Source: Adiantum capillus-veneris | Taxonomy: Eukaryota; Streptophyta; Polypodiopsida; Polypodiales; Pteridaceae | Direction of reading: 5' to 3' | Length of the DNA stretch: 64,000 nt | NCBI GenBank assembly: GCA_014529385.2 | Contig: CM043962.1 | Coordinates: 123,246,470-123,310,469 of the forward strand | In this document: positions 42,921 through 55,153 of the stretch, in pieces | Layout: every line of letters begins with the position of its first letter | How positions within the stretch are numbered: the stretch's first letter is position 1 | Made by a program: the position numbers and the translations under genes | Notes under the pieces: model-generated | What the model saw: only the letters and a program-made list of their open reading frames with translations | Databases searched by the model: none | What the model was told of the DNA's origin: nothing

Positions 42921-44247
42921 AGCCATGCCACCTTGCAATGCATGCTAGTGTCAAGTGCTTTGCAAAAGCTATTTCTGATGTGGTGTGCAATGACAGGTAA
43001 GCCATGCTACTTTGCCTTCCTATTTATGTCCACAATTTTAGTGCTAACAAAGATTTTGTGCAGGTCTCTCCATTCAATACGTAGATTCTTGGGCTTTCTA
43101 TTAGAGACAGGGCAGATGAAACCCAATTTAGAATTGGGTGATGTACGTTTGATGTACATGGCCTTTCCCATACACACTAGGCCACATGCAGCTGGCACGG
43201 GTGGAGTTTCTTTATGGAACCAGTGGGATAATGAGCTTGTGGATGCAGCATTCCTTCTCGCAACCGAGTTTCTTTGGGCAGATGGCATAGTTGTGGTGAC
43301 ATGCCATGTAGAACATCTACCCATTGTCACTTCAAAGGTAAAGGGAGCCGATTTCCAGTTGTTGAGGATATTGTACATACGACTAGTAGAGTCTCGTTGC
43401 ACGACTTTTCAGGACTATGTAGAGGGGGTATGTTGATTTTTGTTTAAATGTTGATGAGTACTCGTAGTTTCCACATTACAAAATATATTATTGTCAATGT
43501 TATTTGTAGGTTGGTACTTTGTTGCTAGTCATTTTTGCCCCCCTAGAGATGCTGGGTGTCGGCTTCTGAGGAATGATTGAGTGGATGGAGAGATTGTAGC
43601 GGCTTCTCTGCAGATGATGACATGTTGTGGGAGAAGCTACAAGGTTGGATCCCACACAATGGATTCTTGATCGTACGGGTAGGCCATTTTGTAGAGCATT
43701 GAGAGGAGTCCAACGTTTGCGAGGTGCTTGGAACTTATTGGATGTTTTGACTTCATGTTCCTCAAAAATTTGAGGTATAAGAAATATAAAGATTTTTTTT
43801 TGGTACCTTCACAAACATGGGAGATGCTATGTTTGATTGTTTTGCAGGAGTGGGGACATTGGCAGCACAATGTTTACACGTACATAGGCATTGCATCAGG
43901 TGTGAGAAGGATTGGTTAGTTTTTAGTGCATGTCTAGGTCCGGCTCAACGCCTACCTTCCGATGTAGGCTCAACATTGATGTTTGGAAGGGTAGCTAGAG
44001 CTCATGTGTCTGAGAATCTGGAGCAGGTGACAGAGTAGATTCATCCATTCAAGCCACCTTTGCCACTTAGCATTCAGGGAGGTACGATAGCAGCTCCACG
44101 TACGACTTTCACATCCTCAATCCTGGCATGGCCTTTATATGGAGCTTTCCCTAGTGCATTTAGTGCCTCCACATCTGAGGCCCCCCTCAAAGTTGGTCCA
44201 GTGCCCGGTACATTACCTGCAGGCCTCTCCACATATGGTTCATACCC
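42921..44247 (+). pseudogene. Multi-exon gene, 3' half: adenine-methyltransferase-like domain
   Basis: Exons at 42,921-42,996 and 43,074-43,427, with GT-AG introns of 92, 77 and 83 bases in matching phases. The large exon reads LELGDVRLMYMAFPIHTR, where amino-methyltransferases have a DPPY/DPPW box (here AFP), then ADGIVVVTCHVEHLPIV, like the strand after that box. After further broken exons, 43,817-44,038 reads MFDCFAGVGTLAAQC...CIRCEKDWLVFSA, which fits the SAM-binding D.FAG.GT...E.D motif of N6-adenine/N4-cytosine enzymes. Motif order (DPPY first, FxGxG last) is the beta-class order. A TAG at 44,036 and a Pro/Ser-rich tail follow, cut by the chromovirus LTR at 44,248. The family call is moderate; the catalytic box looks lost. 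Confidence 0.5.
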
Positions 44248-44625
44248 TGTCATAATAATCAATATCTAATTCTCCTAAATGATTGTCTCATATTAAACTA
44301 ATCATTTAATGTGGGGAAGTGCCGGGGGAGAAAAAGCTAGAATATTGGTTAAGCTAGCAGACCGGCCACAATAGGGATACAAAGGAGGGAAAATAGGGAT
44401 CCAAAGGGGGGTCCATCTGCAAAAGAGCCATGTGCAACAATGGGCTAAAAAGACCCTAAGGTTCAGCCCATTAAGACTTCCAAAATGCTAAGGTTCCAAA
44501 ATTCAAAGGCTGCGTCCAAAGGTCAACCCTAGGGGAAATTGGATGCTTTGTGTGTAACTAAAAAGTCTTTGCATATCCCTACATGGGAGGGGGCGAGCCT
44601 TTCTTCTAGGGGATGAGAGGGAAAG

Positions 44626-44660
<35 letters not shown>

Positions 44661-45802
44661 CTCCCTTTACACAAAGGGAATTAGGGACACATGTCAGCTC
44701 CCTAGCCCAGATGCCCACAAGGTGTGCCCAATTCCAATTCCTATTAATTTAAAAACACTTAATAAAAGAACCAATGAGAATTAAGTCTCCTAGAAGACTA
44801 TTGGACAGTCTTCCAAGGGGTCCAATGAGCATTTAGGAGCCCAATGGCTTGCCTGATTCCTATTGGCCAGGAGGCAAAGGGTTCCAATGAGAGTTTAGTT
44901 TAATTATTAAATTACCTAAAGCTCTCACAAAAGGGGAAAGGGGGACACATGTCAAAAGGCTATCACTTATGCTGCTTAATAGCCATTGGCTTGACTTGGG
45001 GAGGTCCAATGGGGAGCCTGCAAGAGCAAATAGCAAGGGGGCTTGCCCAAGAGAGAGAGAGAGAGGGGGCTGATTTTTGCAAGGCATTATCACACACACA
45101 CTCACACAATATCATGTGTGAAGAAAGAGAAGACTATCTCTTCCCAAGCTTTAATGGAGAGCTCATCACCTACTCCAAGCTTGTGAGATAGAAGCCTACA
45201 TCGACACACTCTTGGCTTGTGGATGCAAATCCAACCAAGAGACAAGCTTCAATGCATGCTCATCTCCTCTATCAAGCTAATTACTAAGCTAAAGCTATGC
45301 TAATATGAGTGATTATGTGAGGAGATGTACATCTTTCTCGTAAGATACTCCTTCTTCCTCTCAATCTACTCTGATACCCTGCTAGCTCTCACCATCTTCG
45401 AAGGTGTGTGAGGTCTTGGGTCTGAGAACGGGGATAATTAAAGTTGTGTTTACTAAGTGTTTTGCTTAGTGCATGAAGCTTTCATCTTCAGTGCACTAGC
45501 TAGTCTTGAAGGAACACAAAGAATTTTATTGTACAATGTCTCTCTTGATGGGAGAAACCATAATACAAAGCCTTTTAGAGGGGGGACCGGCTCCAAATCC
45601 GGTCCTCAACTGTTGTCAATAGCTTAATTTCTCTCTCTTTTGAAAGTATTGTTGATGCTATCTAACTAGGTGTTATGCTTTTTGTTGCTCTCTCCACCCA
45701 AGCACTCTTGTAATTCTCATTAGGAATCTATTCTAATGAAATGCCCACTATGTTCATGCTAATTTCCGCTACACATAAGTTTTTAGACCATTAAATGTTA
45801 CA
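44248..45802 (+). repeat. 5' LTR of the chromovirus
   Basis: Starts TGTCATAATAATC and ends TGTTACA; 1,555 bases. It includes a CA microsatellite (44,631-44,658) and a GA run near 45,055. It lies inside the 3' tail of the methyltransferase-like pseudogene. Confidence 0.9.
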
Positions 45803-45803
45803 T

Positions 45804-45815
45804 TGGTATCAGAGC
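45804..45815 (+). other. Primer-binding site, initiator tRNA-Met
   Basis: TGGTATCAGAGC, one base after the LTR end; the classic plant LTR-element sequence complementary to the 3' end of initiator tRNA-Met. Confidence 0.85.
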
Positions 45816-46112
45816 ACAAGGTTTCTCTTTTCTTGCTCAAGAAAGGAGGTCCTCAAGCTAGCTATAAATGGTTGGTATTATTAATTGCCTATGAGTAAGT
45901 AGAATAGGGATTTTTCAGCCTTGCAATGCGCCTGCCTTTGTGCAGTTAACGAGGCATCACCGTCGAGAGCTATGGTCTTAATAGTGGAGTCCTACGGGGC
46001 TTGCCTACGGCTTAACCACTATTGAGCTATTAGAAGCTTGACAGGAGCCGGTGTTGTTTTGGTGTCGAAAGACCCTCTCTACCTAAAAATTTTACGCCTA
46101 AAAGTTGTTAGA

Positions 46113-47453
46113 ATGGCTGACAATAGTAAAGAGAGTGAAATTAATGTTGATAACTTTGATTTTGCTCATGAGCAAGCTACTAATGATGCTTCAATGCTTG
46201 TTAACTATCTTGTTTCTAGGCTTCAACAAGCCATGGGCAATCCATCTCTCCAAAGTGAAGTGCAACGGCAGCTCCGTGCTCATGGGATTCTCGAAGCTCA
46301 TCACCATGACGAGAGAACACCTAGGAAGCCTCCTTGTGAGACTCCCAAAAGAGGTCTCTCTCCGATTCGGGAAGAAGAAGAGAATCCGTACGAAGGGCTC
46401 AAGAATTTACTTCTTGATTATGCATTTCCTTCCCAAAGGAGAACTCAAGAGCCTCCATCGAAGGAAAGAGAAAGAAGTGAGTCTCCCGCCACCTCGGTGG
46501 AGATGGCTCCACGAAGACGGCGGGCTAAACGCTCTCCATCACCACCAAAGTGGAGAAGACCATCACACTCTTCTCCATGCCATAATTCAAAGAGGGATGA
46601 TAAAAAGCAAGAGAAGAAAAAGGCGAGAAAGAGGACACCCTCTTCTCCATATTCTTCATCCTCTTCCTCTTATGAAAGTGATGGTGAAGACAACGAAGAT
46701 CAAGACAAGAAAAAGGAGAGAAAGAGGTCACCCTCTTCTCCACCTTCTTCAAATTCTTCACCTTCTGAAGAAAGTGATGGTGCAACCTTTGAACCATCAA
46801 AAAGAAGAGGCCATAGGAAATCCTATGCCGCATGGAAGAGGTCATCCAAGCTGAAGAAATTCAAAGAGGGAGGGAAGAGCATCTCTTTCCTTACAGATGA
46901 TGGTACCTTTGGTGCTACGGACAAAGTCTTGGCCTTTCTCCAACAATTTGATGCGGCGTTTGGAGACGAGGGCTTCACGGAGTTCTCTAAGCTACGCCAT
47001 GTAGCTATTGACTTTCAAAAGTCCGTCAGGCAATGGTGGTCTAGCCTACGAGCCAACGGTGAAGCTCCACAAACATGGAAAGCTTTAAGATCTTCCATTA
47101 TGAAGCAATTTTTGGCCACCGATGCCAAAGACAAAGTACTCACCGAATGGCGAAGCTTAAAGCTCTCTCCCAATGAATCCATCCACAAATATGTAGAGAA
47201 GTTTTGGGACCTACAACTTAAAGCCACTTTCTTTAAAAAGTTGGATTTTGGAGAGAAAAAGCAACAATTTTGTGCGGGCTTAACCGAAGAAATGGCAGAG
47301 TATGTCAACTCCCAAAGGCCACGTACCATATCGGCGGTAATACACCATACTATGGTGGCCTCACGAATCAATTTCCAAACGGGGGCTAAAAGAAATAATA
47401 AGCCCCCAGAAAACAAGGGTTCCAATGAGCCTAAGGGGAAGGACAATGTCTAA
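46113..47453 (+). pseudogene. gag: Chromovirus Gag
   Basis: Start chosen at ATG 46,113 (MADNSKESEIN); an in-frame ATG lies 75 bases upstream. The first 250 residues are a charged, Ser/Arg/Lys-rich region (SPSPPKWRRPSHSS; KKKERKRSPSSPPSS). The gag domain covers about 270-430 (KFKEGGKSISFL, VRQWWSSLRANGEAPQTW, SIHKYVEKFWDLQLKATFF). A TAA at 47,451 interrupts it before the zinc knuckle, which continues in the same frame (CFKCGKQGHAYCAC, near 47,560). The minus-strand gag at 15,538-16,866 is its relative. The stop probably replaced a sense codon, since the knuckle belongs to Gag. Confidence 0.8.
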
Positions 47454-50400
47454 AAGTCTCCTAAGGGAAACTTCAACAAAGCTAAAGAGAAGGGAGTTTA
47501 CAAAGGTAAGAACAAACTCTCTCTTGAAGAGCTTGAGCGTTATCGCAAGGATAACCAGTGTTTCAAGTGCGGCAAACAAGGGCATGCGTACTGCGCTTGT
47601 CCCCAAAAGAACAACCGTCAAGATCCTCCTAGAGCTTCCTTGGTTGAAATCCAAGAGGAGGAGACTCACCAAACTCATCACAAACGATCTCTCTATGCAA
47701 TGCTTGGGGAAAGGTAAGAGAACATGATGCTTTTATTCTCTTTGACCCTGGTTCTACTCACAATTTTATATCTATAGAGTTGGCCATCAAGCTAGGCATA
47801 CAATCCTACGAGATGGGAGATGTCCTACCCGCAGACAGTGCCTTCAAGGGGCAAGAAGCTTCAGTCACTCCCTTAATCGGGAAATTGAGGCTTCATGTCC
47901 AAGGCTATGTGGACAAAGAGGACTTCTTTATCTCTCCTCTCAAGCATGAGGATGTAATCCTAGGGGCACCATGGTTTGATCGCCTGGCTGCCGATGTTAA
48001 ATTTCCTGAAAGGAGAATCTCCTTTAAGTTCAGGGAAAAAGACATGTATTTAGATGCTAAGAAAATGGGTAACACTATTCCCATTGTACATACACCAGCT
48101 TTCAACAAGTCAATAAAGAGCTCTATTTCCGTGTACATTATTTTTGTTAAAGATTCTCAAATTGAACCTAATGCTTTAGCAAAAGAAAATAAAAGCAACC
48201 AAAAGGAATTAGAGTTATCCAATTTTCTCAAGGGGTTTCAAGATGTTTTTATTGACGACATCCCTTGTGAGCTACCTCCTAAACGAGGTAATGATGATCA
48301 TGCAATTGAACTTCTTCCAGGAAGTTCACCTCCTAATAAACCTCCTTATAGATTTTCTCAAGCTCAACAAGAGGAGATTATGCGGCAAGTGCATGAGTTA
48401 GTTGAGAAGGGCATGGTTAGGCCTAGCTCATCTCCATTTTGCTCACCGGTGCTATTAGTGCAAAAGAAAGACGGCACATATCATATGTGTGTCGACTATA
48501 GAGAACTAAATAGGATCACTATCAAGAATAGATTTCCCATTCCACGGGTAGAAGACCTATTTTAAGCTACAAGGATCGACCTACTTCAGTAGGATTGACC
48601 TAAAAAGTGGCTATCATCAGATAAGGATAGTTGATCAAGATATTGTAAAGACCGCATTTCGCACCACATTTGGTCTTTACGAATACATTGTCATGCCTTT
48701 TGGCTTGACCAATCCACCAGCCACATTCAACCGCTTGATGGAGAAGCTGTTCCGGCCTCATCGAACCTTCACTGGAGTGTTCTTTGATGATATTATCATC
48801 TACTCTAATTCATTAGATGAATACAAGCAACACCTCCAGGTAATATTTCAAGTTTTGAGAGAGAATAAACTTTATGTTAATCGAAAGAAAAGTGAATTTT
48901 TCTTGCAAGAGATTCAGTATTTAGGTCACATTATCTCTCAAGATGGCATCCAAATGGATCCATCAAAGTTAGAGGTAATAAAAGGATGGCCTAAACCAAG
49001 GAATCTTCATGAACTAAGAAGCTTTATAGGTATGTGTGCATACTATAGACGCTTCATAGAAAAGTTCTCACAAATTGCGGGACCATTACATGACCTAACA
49101 AAGAAAAGCGTTAGGTACACATGGTCTGCTAAAGAGAACAATGCTTTCGAAAATCTTAAAGAAAAGCTTATCTCTCAACCTGTGCTTAGACTACCGGATC
49201 TCTCAAAACCATTTGAGGTCCAATGTGATGCTTGTGGTGATTGCCTTGGAGCTGTTTTACTCCAAGAAGGGCACGCCATAGGCTATGAGAGTCGAAGACT
49301 CGACCCTGTTGAGCAAGCTCTAGGAATATATGAAAAGGAACTACTTGCAGTTCTACATGCCTTACACTCATGGAAGCACTATTTATTGGGGACTCCTTTC
49401 ATTCTACAAACGGATCACCAAAGTCTTAAGTACTTCATGACGCAGACCAAGCTCTCCGACAAACAAATGAGGTGGGAAAATTTCCTTTCGCAATTTCATT
49501 TTCATATTGCTCACATTGCTGGCAAGCATAATCAAGTAGCTGATGCACTCTCAAGACGGCCGAGAGTGAATGCGGTTTCCATAGCAACTCACAATGATCT
49601 ATCTTCCATGATAGATGAGTACGCTATTGATCCCGATTTTAGAGATGTGATTTTCAGCCCTTGCATTAGGGAAGAAAGAAGAACCATTTACTTTACAAGA
49701 TGGTTATCTTCTCTATGGCAATAGACTATGCGTTACTAACTCACTACGTGAGAAAGTAATGTATGAATCTCACGCTCCACCGTATGCGGGGCATAGAGGG
49801 ATTCAGTCTACCTTAAAGGGAATTGAAACATATTTCTATTGGCCTACCATGAAAGTGAACATACAAGAGTATGTTTCTAAATGTGCGGTTTGCCAAAAGA
49901 CAAAATTTGATAGAGGGAAGCAACTTGGATTGCTTCAACCCTTGCCAATCCCTAATTCACCATGGGAGAGCATATCCATGGATTTTATCTTTATTTCCTA
50001 AGTCTATCCATGGGAATACAGGAATATGGACGATAGTAGACAGGTTCAGTAAACAAGCTCATTTTATACCTGTCAAAAAGACTATCAAAGCCCATCAAAT
50101 GGCAACCCTCTTCATTTCACAAATTTTCAAGTACCATGGCTTGCCAATGTCTATAGTGTCGGATAGAGATCCTAGAATGACCAGTAATTTCTGGAAGGGT
50201 CTCTTTGAGAATTTAGGAACAAGCCTAAACTTCTCTTCGGCCTATCATCCACGAACGGATGGCCAAAGTGAAATAGCTAACCTAACAATTCTCGATCTAC
50301 TAAAAGCCTATGTAACGGAAGTAGATCAAAGATCTCAATGGGAGAAGTACTTACCCTTAGTGGAGTATGCTTACAATAACACTCTACATACTTCCATGGG

Positions 50401-51056
50401 AAAAGCACCTTTCGAGGTAATTGAGGGAAGATCAAAAAGTCCCTTGCTACTTAAGGTACATGGGAAGATCTTCGCTGCAGATGAGTATAGCCGAGACCTA
50501 CAAGAATCTTTTCAAAAGATTAAGGATGCTATCTCTATCTCACAGCAAAGGCAAAAGGCTGCTGTTGACAAGCACAGAAGAGCCCAAGCCTTTAAAGAAA
50601 ACTATTGGGTCTTGTTAAGGTTTCCCAAGGCTCGATTAAGGCACACGACGGGCAAGAATCCTACGGGCCACCAAAAGTACAATGCTAAACTAGCAAAAAG
50701 GTACTATGGTCCCTTCCAGATTCTTAGGCCAATCAATGAGATGGCCTATCAACTCAAGTTACCCAATCATTGGCTCATACACAATGCTTTCCATGTGAGC
50801 CTATTAAAGCCTTACAAAGGAGAGCCACCTCAAGAACGAACTATTGAAGACCCACCGGAGATCGAGGACCAAGAGGAGGTGCTGCAACCCGAGTCCATTC
50901 TCCGACATGAAGACAAGGTATTAAGAGGCGGTAAGACTATCTGACGATATCTTATTAAGTTTAAGAATTATCCTTTTGAAGATGCTAGATGGATGCAAGG
51001 CATACAATTAAAGGATAACCTAAACCTTGTCAATGCTTACAATGCTTCCCAAGAGT
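47454..51056 (+). pseudogene. pol: Chromovirus Pol with chromodomain, frameshifted
   Basis: In order: the zinc-knuckle tail of gag; protease [14 protein letters not shown] (near 47,735, after a frame change); reverse transcriptase from about 48,350 ([20 protein letters not shown]), with a two-base loss near 48,563, then MPFGLTNPPATFNR and the active site FFDDIIIYS. RNase H follows (CDACGDCLGAVLLQ; LQTDHQSLKYF). Integrase has an HHCC domain (HAPPYAGHRG...CAVCQK), core Asp residues at SMDFIF and IVSDRDPR, and Glu in DGQSEIAN, with frame changes near 49,670 and 49,998. The GPF-type C-terminal domain precedes a chromodomain (PESILRHEDKVLRGG, stop at 50,942, then YLIKFKNYPFEDARWM). The catalytic residues are kept, so inactivation is by stops and indels. 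Confidence 0.85.
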
Positions 51057-51402
51057 AAGCAAATGTACAAAATGTTAAAAATGAACAAAGTTTTTTTTGT
51101 CTTATAAGACTCTCTTTTTTTTATTGTGCACAAAAATGAATTAGTATGCATGCTTAGATTAGGTTTGCGGAGACGACGTCTCCCAAACACCAAGTAGACC
51201 TTGTCACTCTACTATGGAAGACTGATAGGACTAATGTGCAGACATGCTTGCGGCAGCCTTAGGCTCTCAAGCGCCAAATGGACTAGTCATCCATTGTGGA
51301 ATGATGTCGTAGGGTAACATAGGGATCCTCTACCCGCTAAGAAAAGGACTCATGAATATCCTTTATCTTCTCTACACCATAGTCGAGGACGACTATGATT
51401 TC

Positions 51403-51415
51403 AAGAGAGAGGTAA
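51403..51415 (+). other. Polypurine tract of the chromovirus
   Basis: CAAGAGAGAGGTAA before the TGTCATAATAATC LTR start, preceded by GTCGAGGACGACTATGAT, the same 3' signature as at 14,925-14,961. Confidence 0.65.
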
Positions 51416-52482
51416 TGTCATAATAATCAATATCTAATTCTCCTAAATGATTTTCTCATATTAAACTGATCATTTAATGTGGGGAAGTGCCAGGGGAGAA
51501 AAAGCTAGAATATTGGTTAAGCTAGCAGACCGGCCACAGTAGGGATACAAAGAAGGGAAAATAGGGATCCAAAGGGGGGGCCATTTGCAAAAGAGCCATG
51601 TGCAACAATGGGCTAAAAAGACCCTAAGGTTCAGCCCATTAAGGCTTCCAAAATGCTAAGGTTCCAAAATTCAAAGGTTGTGTCCAAAGGTCAACCCTAG
51701 GGGAAATTGGATGCTTTTTGTGTGACTAAAAAGTATTTGCATATCCCTACATGGGAGGGGGCGAGCCCTTCTTCTAGGGGATGAGAGAGAAAGTCACACA
51801 CACACACACACACACACACACAGGCTCCCTTTACACAAAGGGAATTAGGGACACATGTCAGCTCCCTAGCCCAAATGCCCACAAGGTGTGCCCAATTCCT
51901 ATTGGATGGCCTTGGAGGTGGACCAATGAGAATTAGACTAGAGTAAATCTAGTTTAATTAATTTAAAAACACTTAATAAAAGAACCAATGAGAATTTAGT
52001 CTCCTAGAAGACTATTGGACAGTCTCCCAAGGGGTCCAATGAGCATTCAGGAGCCCAATGGCTTTCCTGATTCCTATTGGCCAGGAGGCAAAGGGGGCCA
52101 ATGAGAGTTTAGTTTAATTATTAAATTACCTAAAGCTCTCACAAAAGGGGAAAGGGGGACACATGTCAGAAGGCTATCGCTTATGTTGCTTAATAGCCAT
52201 TGGCTTGACTTGGGGAGGTCCAATGGGGAGCCTGCAAGAGCAAATAGCAAGGGGGCTCGCCCAAGAGAGAGAGGGGGGGCTGATTTTTGCAAGGCATTAT
52301 CACACACACACTCACACAATCTCATGTGTGAAGAAAGAGAAGACTATCTCTTCCCAAGCTTTAATGGAGAGCTCATCACCTACTCCAAGCTTGTGAGATA
52401 GAAGCCTACATCGACACACTCTTGGCTTGTGGATGCAAATCCAACCAAGAGACAAGCTTCAATGCATGCTCATCTCCTCTAT
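51416..52482 (+). repeat. 3' LTR of the chromovirus, truncated
   Basis: Matches 44,248-45,272 and stops after CATCTCCTCTAT, where the G2 LTR starts. The remaining 530 bases of the LTR would be expected beyond the inserted element, outside the window. Contains a CA microsatellite (51,796-51,821). Confidence 0.9.
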
Positions 52483-55079
52483 TGATAGCCGTTTTTCGGC
52501 TCTCCATAATTGCCATAGTGAGTTAACCCACCCTACCAAAATCATCCAAACACTGTGGCTATCCCTACCATTTCACTGTATATAGGTGTGTGTTAGTTAG
52601 GGGACTTTTCTCATATCTTCTTCAAAACTCTTAATTAGTTAGTCACTGGGCTAGTTGAGCCAAATATATATATATATATATATAATATAATTATATTATG
52701 GCCCATTTGTGTGTAAATATTTCATTGTATATAGGGCCTAAATAAAAGGATTTTTCATAATTATTTTGGTATTTATTTAAATATTTCTACCTATGGTGTG
52801 TTATTTATGCTATGTACATTGATTCACCATTACCATATTTTTTCTTACCATTTTGCATACTCTTTATTCCATATAAAAATAATTTCATGCAAGCTTCTCT
52901 TATTTTTGGTGTAACTCCATCCCAACAAAAATCCAAAAAAACTAGTTTTATTTATGTGTATATTTTTTCACTATTGTCATTTTTTCCTTCCTACATCTAT
53001 TCTCTAGTACTCTCATAAATTAGACCACCAAAAATATTCATCTTCTTATGGTAGACTTATAATGAGAGATTTATTTTGACCCCTTTATATTTTTTCCACA
53101 TATATTATTTATATTTGACATGTACATATTTTTTTAGACCCCTCAATATTTGATTTTCTTAGTTGTACTATTTACTTATATCATGATCTCAAAAATATCT
53201 TCAATTATAGACCTACCAAATAAGGTCAAGGGTATGTGGCATGCATACATGCACCATGAGGATCTCACTCTTGGAGGTATTCAAAAGAATCATCCAAAGA
53301 AGGACCTCACAAGGACTTTGTGCAGTGGAAAAAATAGTCGGTTTTGCTGAATTTTTAAAGATCACATGCTCCCCAAATTTGAAAAGGTGATACAAACAAA
53401 AGTTGTAGATCGTGAGCTGAACTTTCACATCAGATTTTTTCATATTTTTTTGAGCTACGAGCTGTGAGCTATGATTTTATTGGTGGACCCCAGTTTTCCC
53501 ATGCTATGCAGCCACACTCCCTCTTCCACTTTATCATTTTCCTCTTTCACACACACTCCTCCCTCTCCTTCCCACTTCCAAACCTGCAACTCCCATGTCC
53601 TAATTCACCCTCTTCACCATTGCCACTTCTCTCACACCTCCATAGCCTTCATCCTCCATTTCTACACCCTAGGTGTCCCCCTTTCTCTCTACATATATGT
53701 CCATATTACCATACTCTCTTCAGCTTTGTAAAGAACTTCAAAAAATCAGCAAAAATCCAAGGTTAACCTCTGCAAATGATGGCTTTATCATGAATTTTCC
53801 AAGGTTTGAAGATAACATAGCTTCACCGACACGTGCTACTTCGCCATGCTAACCGCTTCTTCTACTGGTGCTGTAAAGAGGTGAATGTCAACTTCTCCAA
53901 GCTTCAACCTTGATTTACAAGCTTATCCCTTCTCTAACTTTTCTCATCATATATCTCACCATTTGGTGAATGATTTTGTAAATATTTTGTAGTGATAATT
54001 ACAAACTACTAACCACTAACCTTATTGTAAAATGCACCCTCTACTAGAGTAGGCACTCCCAAATTATTCACTCAACCCTGTCTCCTTTCATCCTCAATAA
54101 TTCTCTTCCCTTGAGCCCACATCCATGTGACTCAAAGGACAAGAGAGACCCACCCTCATTTAAAAAAATAAAATATACACAATCTTTTATTTCTTCAAAT
54201 AAACTTGATTAGGTCTAATCCTAATTGGGGCTTCTAAAACCTATAAATAGAGCCCTTCTCTCCCTTGTGAATATCACATGATCACACTACACCACACCAT
54301 TCTCAACACATAACACACCACTCTTCAAGCCTAGTTGTGTAGAGTGTGTGCATTGTGAGTGCTCTATTCCATCACTACACATAGGTGCATGGAGAAGCTT
54401 GAAGTTAGTTATGCCATCTAGAGGAGTGGAGTGTATGCCATACTCTTCACCACACTTGTAGCCTACTCTTGTGCATAAATAAGATTTATAGTTTTGGGTG
54501 CAATTGTATGCTGCAACTACGACTCTTCTCTCCAAATTGACTTGATAAGTTGGCTCATCAGGTGGTTGAAGGTATATTGTCCTTGAAGTTTGTTGTGCCA
54601 TTTCATGCTTGGTGGTTTGAGGGCTTGTTGAATTGTTTGCCTAAAAGGTCAATTGTAAGAGGGTGCTCGGTGAGAGGGCTCCCGTGACCCTAAGACAATT
54701 TGTGTATTAGCAACAAGGTCAAGTTTTGTGTTGTCTCTCTATTTCTCATCAAGCTTTGTGTGCATCTAGTCTTTAAGGCTAAGACTGAGTTGCTCAAGTT
54801 GATTTGTGCTCTTTACCTCTCTCTGGTGTGGTGAATGTTTGTGTTTGGTGTGTGTGGCTATCTCGCATTCCCCTCTCTTTGTGCGTTTGAGTACAAGGAG
54901 ATATCACATGCGTCCTAGTTCGCATCTACAACTAGGTGGTGCCCCTTTTCTTGTTTGGTTTCTCGCTGTGGGTTGTTGTTGTCTCTGATTTTGCTTGCCC
55001 CAGCCCCAATTGAGCAGCACGGGAGCCTCGAAGGGTGTTTAGAGGCCGCTCTTCTTGTTGCCGGTCTTGGACCGCCTCA
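52483..55079 (+). repeat. 5' LTR of Tat-like gypsy element G2
   Basis: Starts TGATAGCCGTTTTTCGGC and ends GACCGCCTCA; 2,597 bases. The start is identical to the minus-strand copy at 28,344, and the body matches the G1 LTR. It interrupts the chromovirus LTR, so G2 is the younger insertion at this place. Confidence 0.85.
54242..54250 (+). promoter_or_regulatory. TATA box of G2 LTR
   Basis: TATAAATAG in the block GGCTTCTAAAACCTATAAATAG shared with G1 and, inverted, with G4. Confidence 0.65.
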
Positions 55080-55082
55080 AAT

Positions 55083-55100
55083 TGGTGCCCCCACGGAGGA
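55083..55100 (+). other. Primer-binding site of G2
   Basis: TGGTGCCCCCACGGAGGA, three bases after the LTR end; same type as G1 and G3. Confidence 0.65.
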
Positions 55101-55153
55101 CGGCTTGTGTATTTTTGTGAAGGCTCAACCTTTAGCCTAATCAAGTAGCTTGC

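Larger units (their letters stand above)
44248..52482 (+). mobile_element. Chromovirus (Ty3/gypsy with chromodomain), 3' LTR truncated
   Basis: The 5' LTR (44,248-45,802) is followed by a tRNA-Met primer-binding site, gag, protease, reverse transcriptase, RNase H, integrase, chromodomain, a purine tract, and a 3' LTR (from 51,416) that is cut at 52,482 by the G2 LTR. The first 1,025 bases of the 5' LTR align with the 3' copy, which has a roughly 55-base insertion near 51,900 (or the 5' LTR lost it). All domains are present but the frame is broken in several places. Confidence 0.9.
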
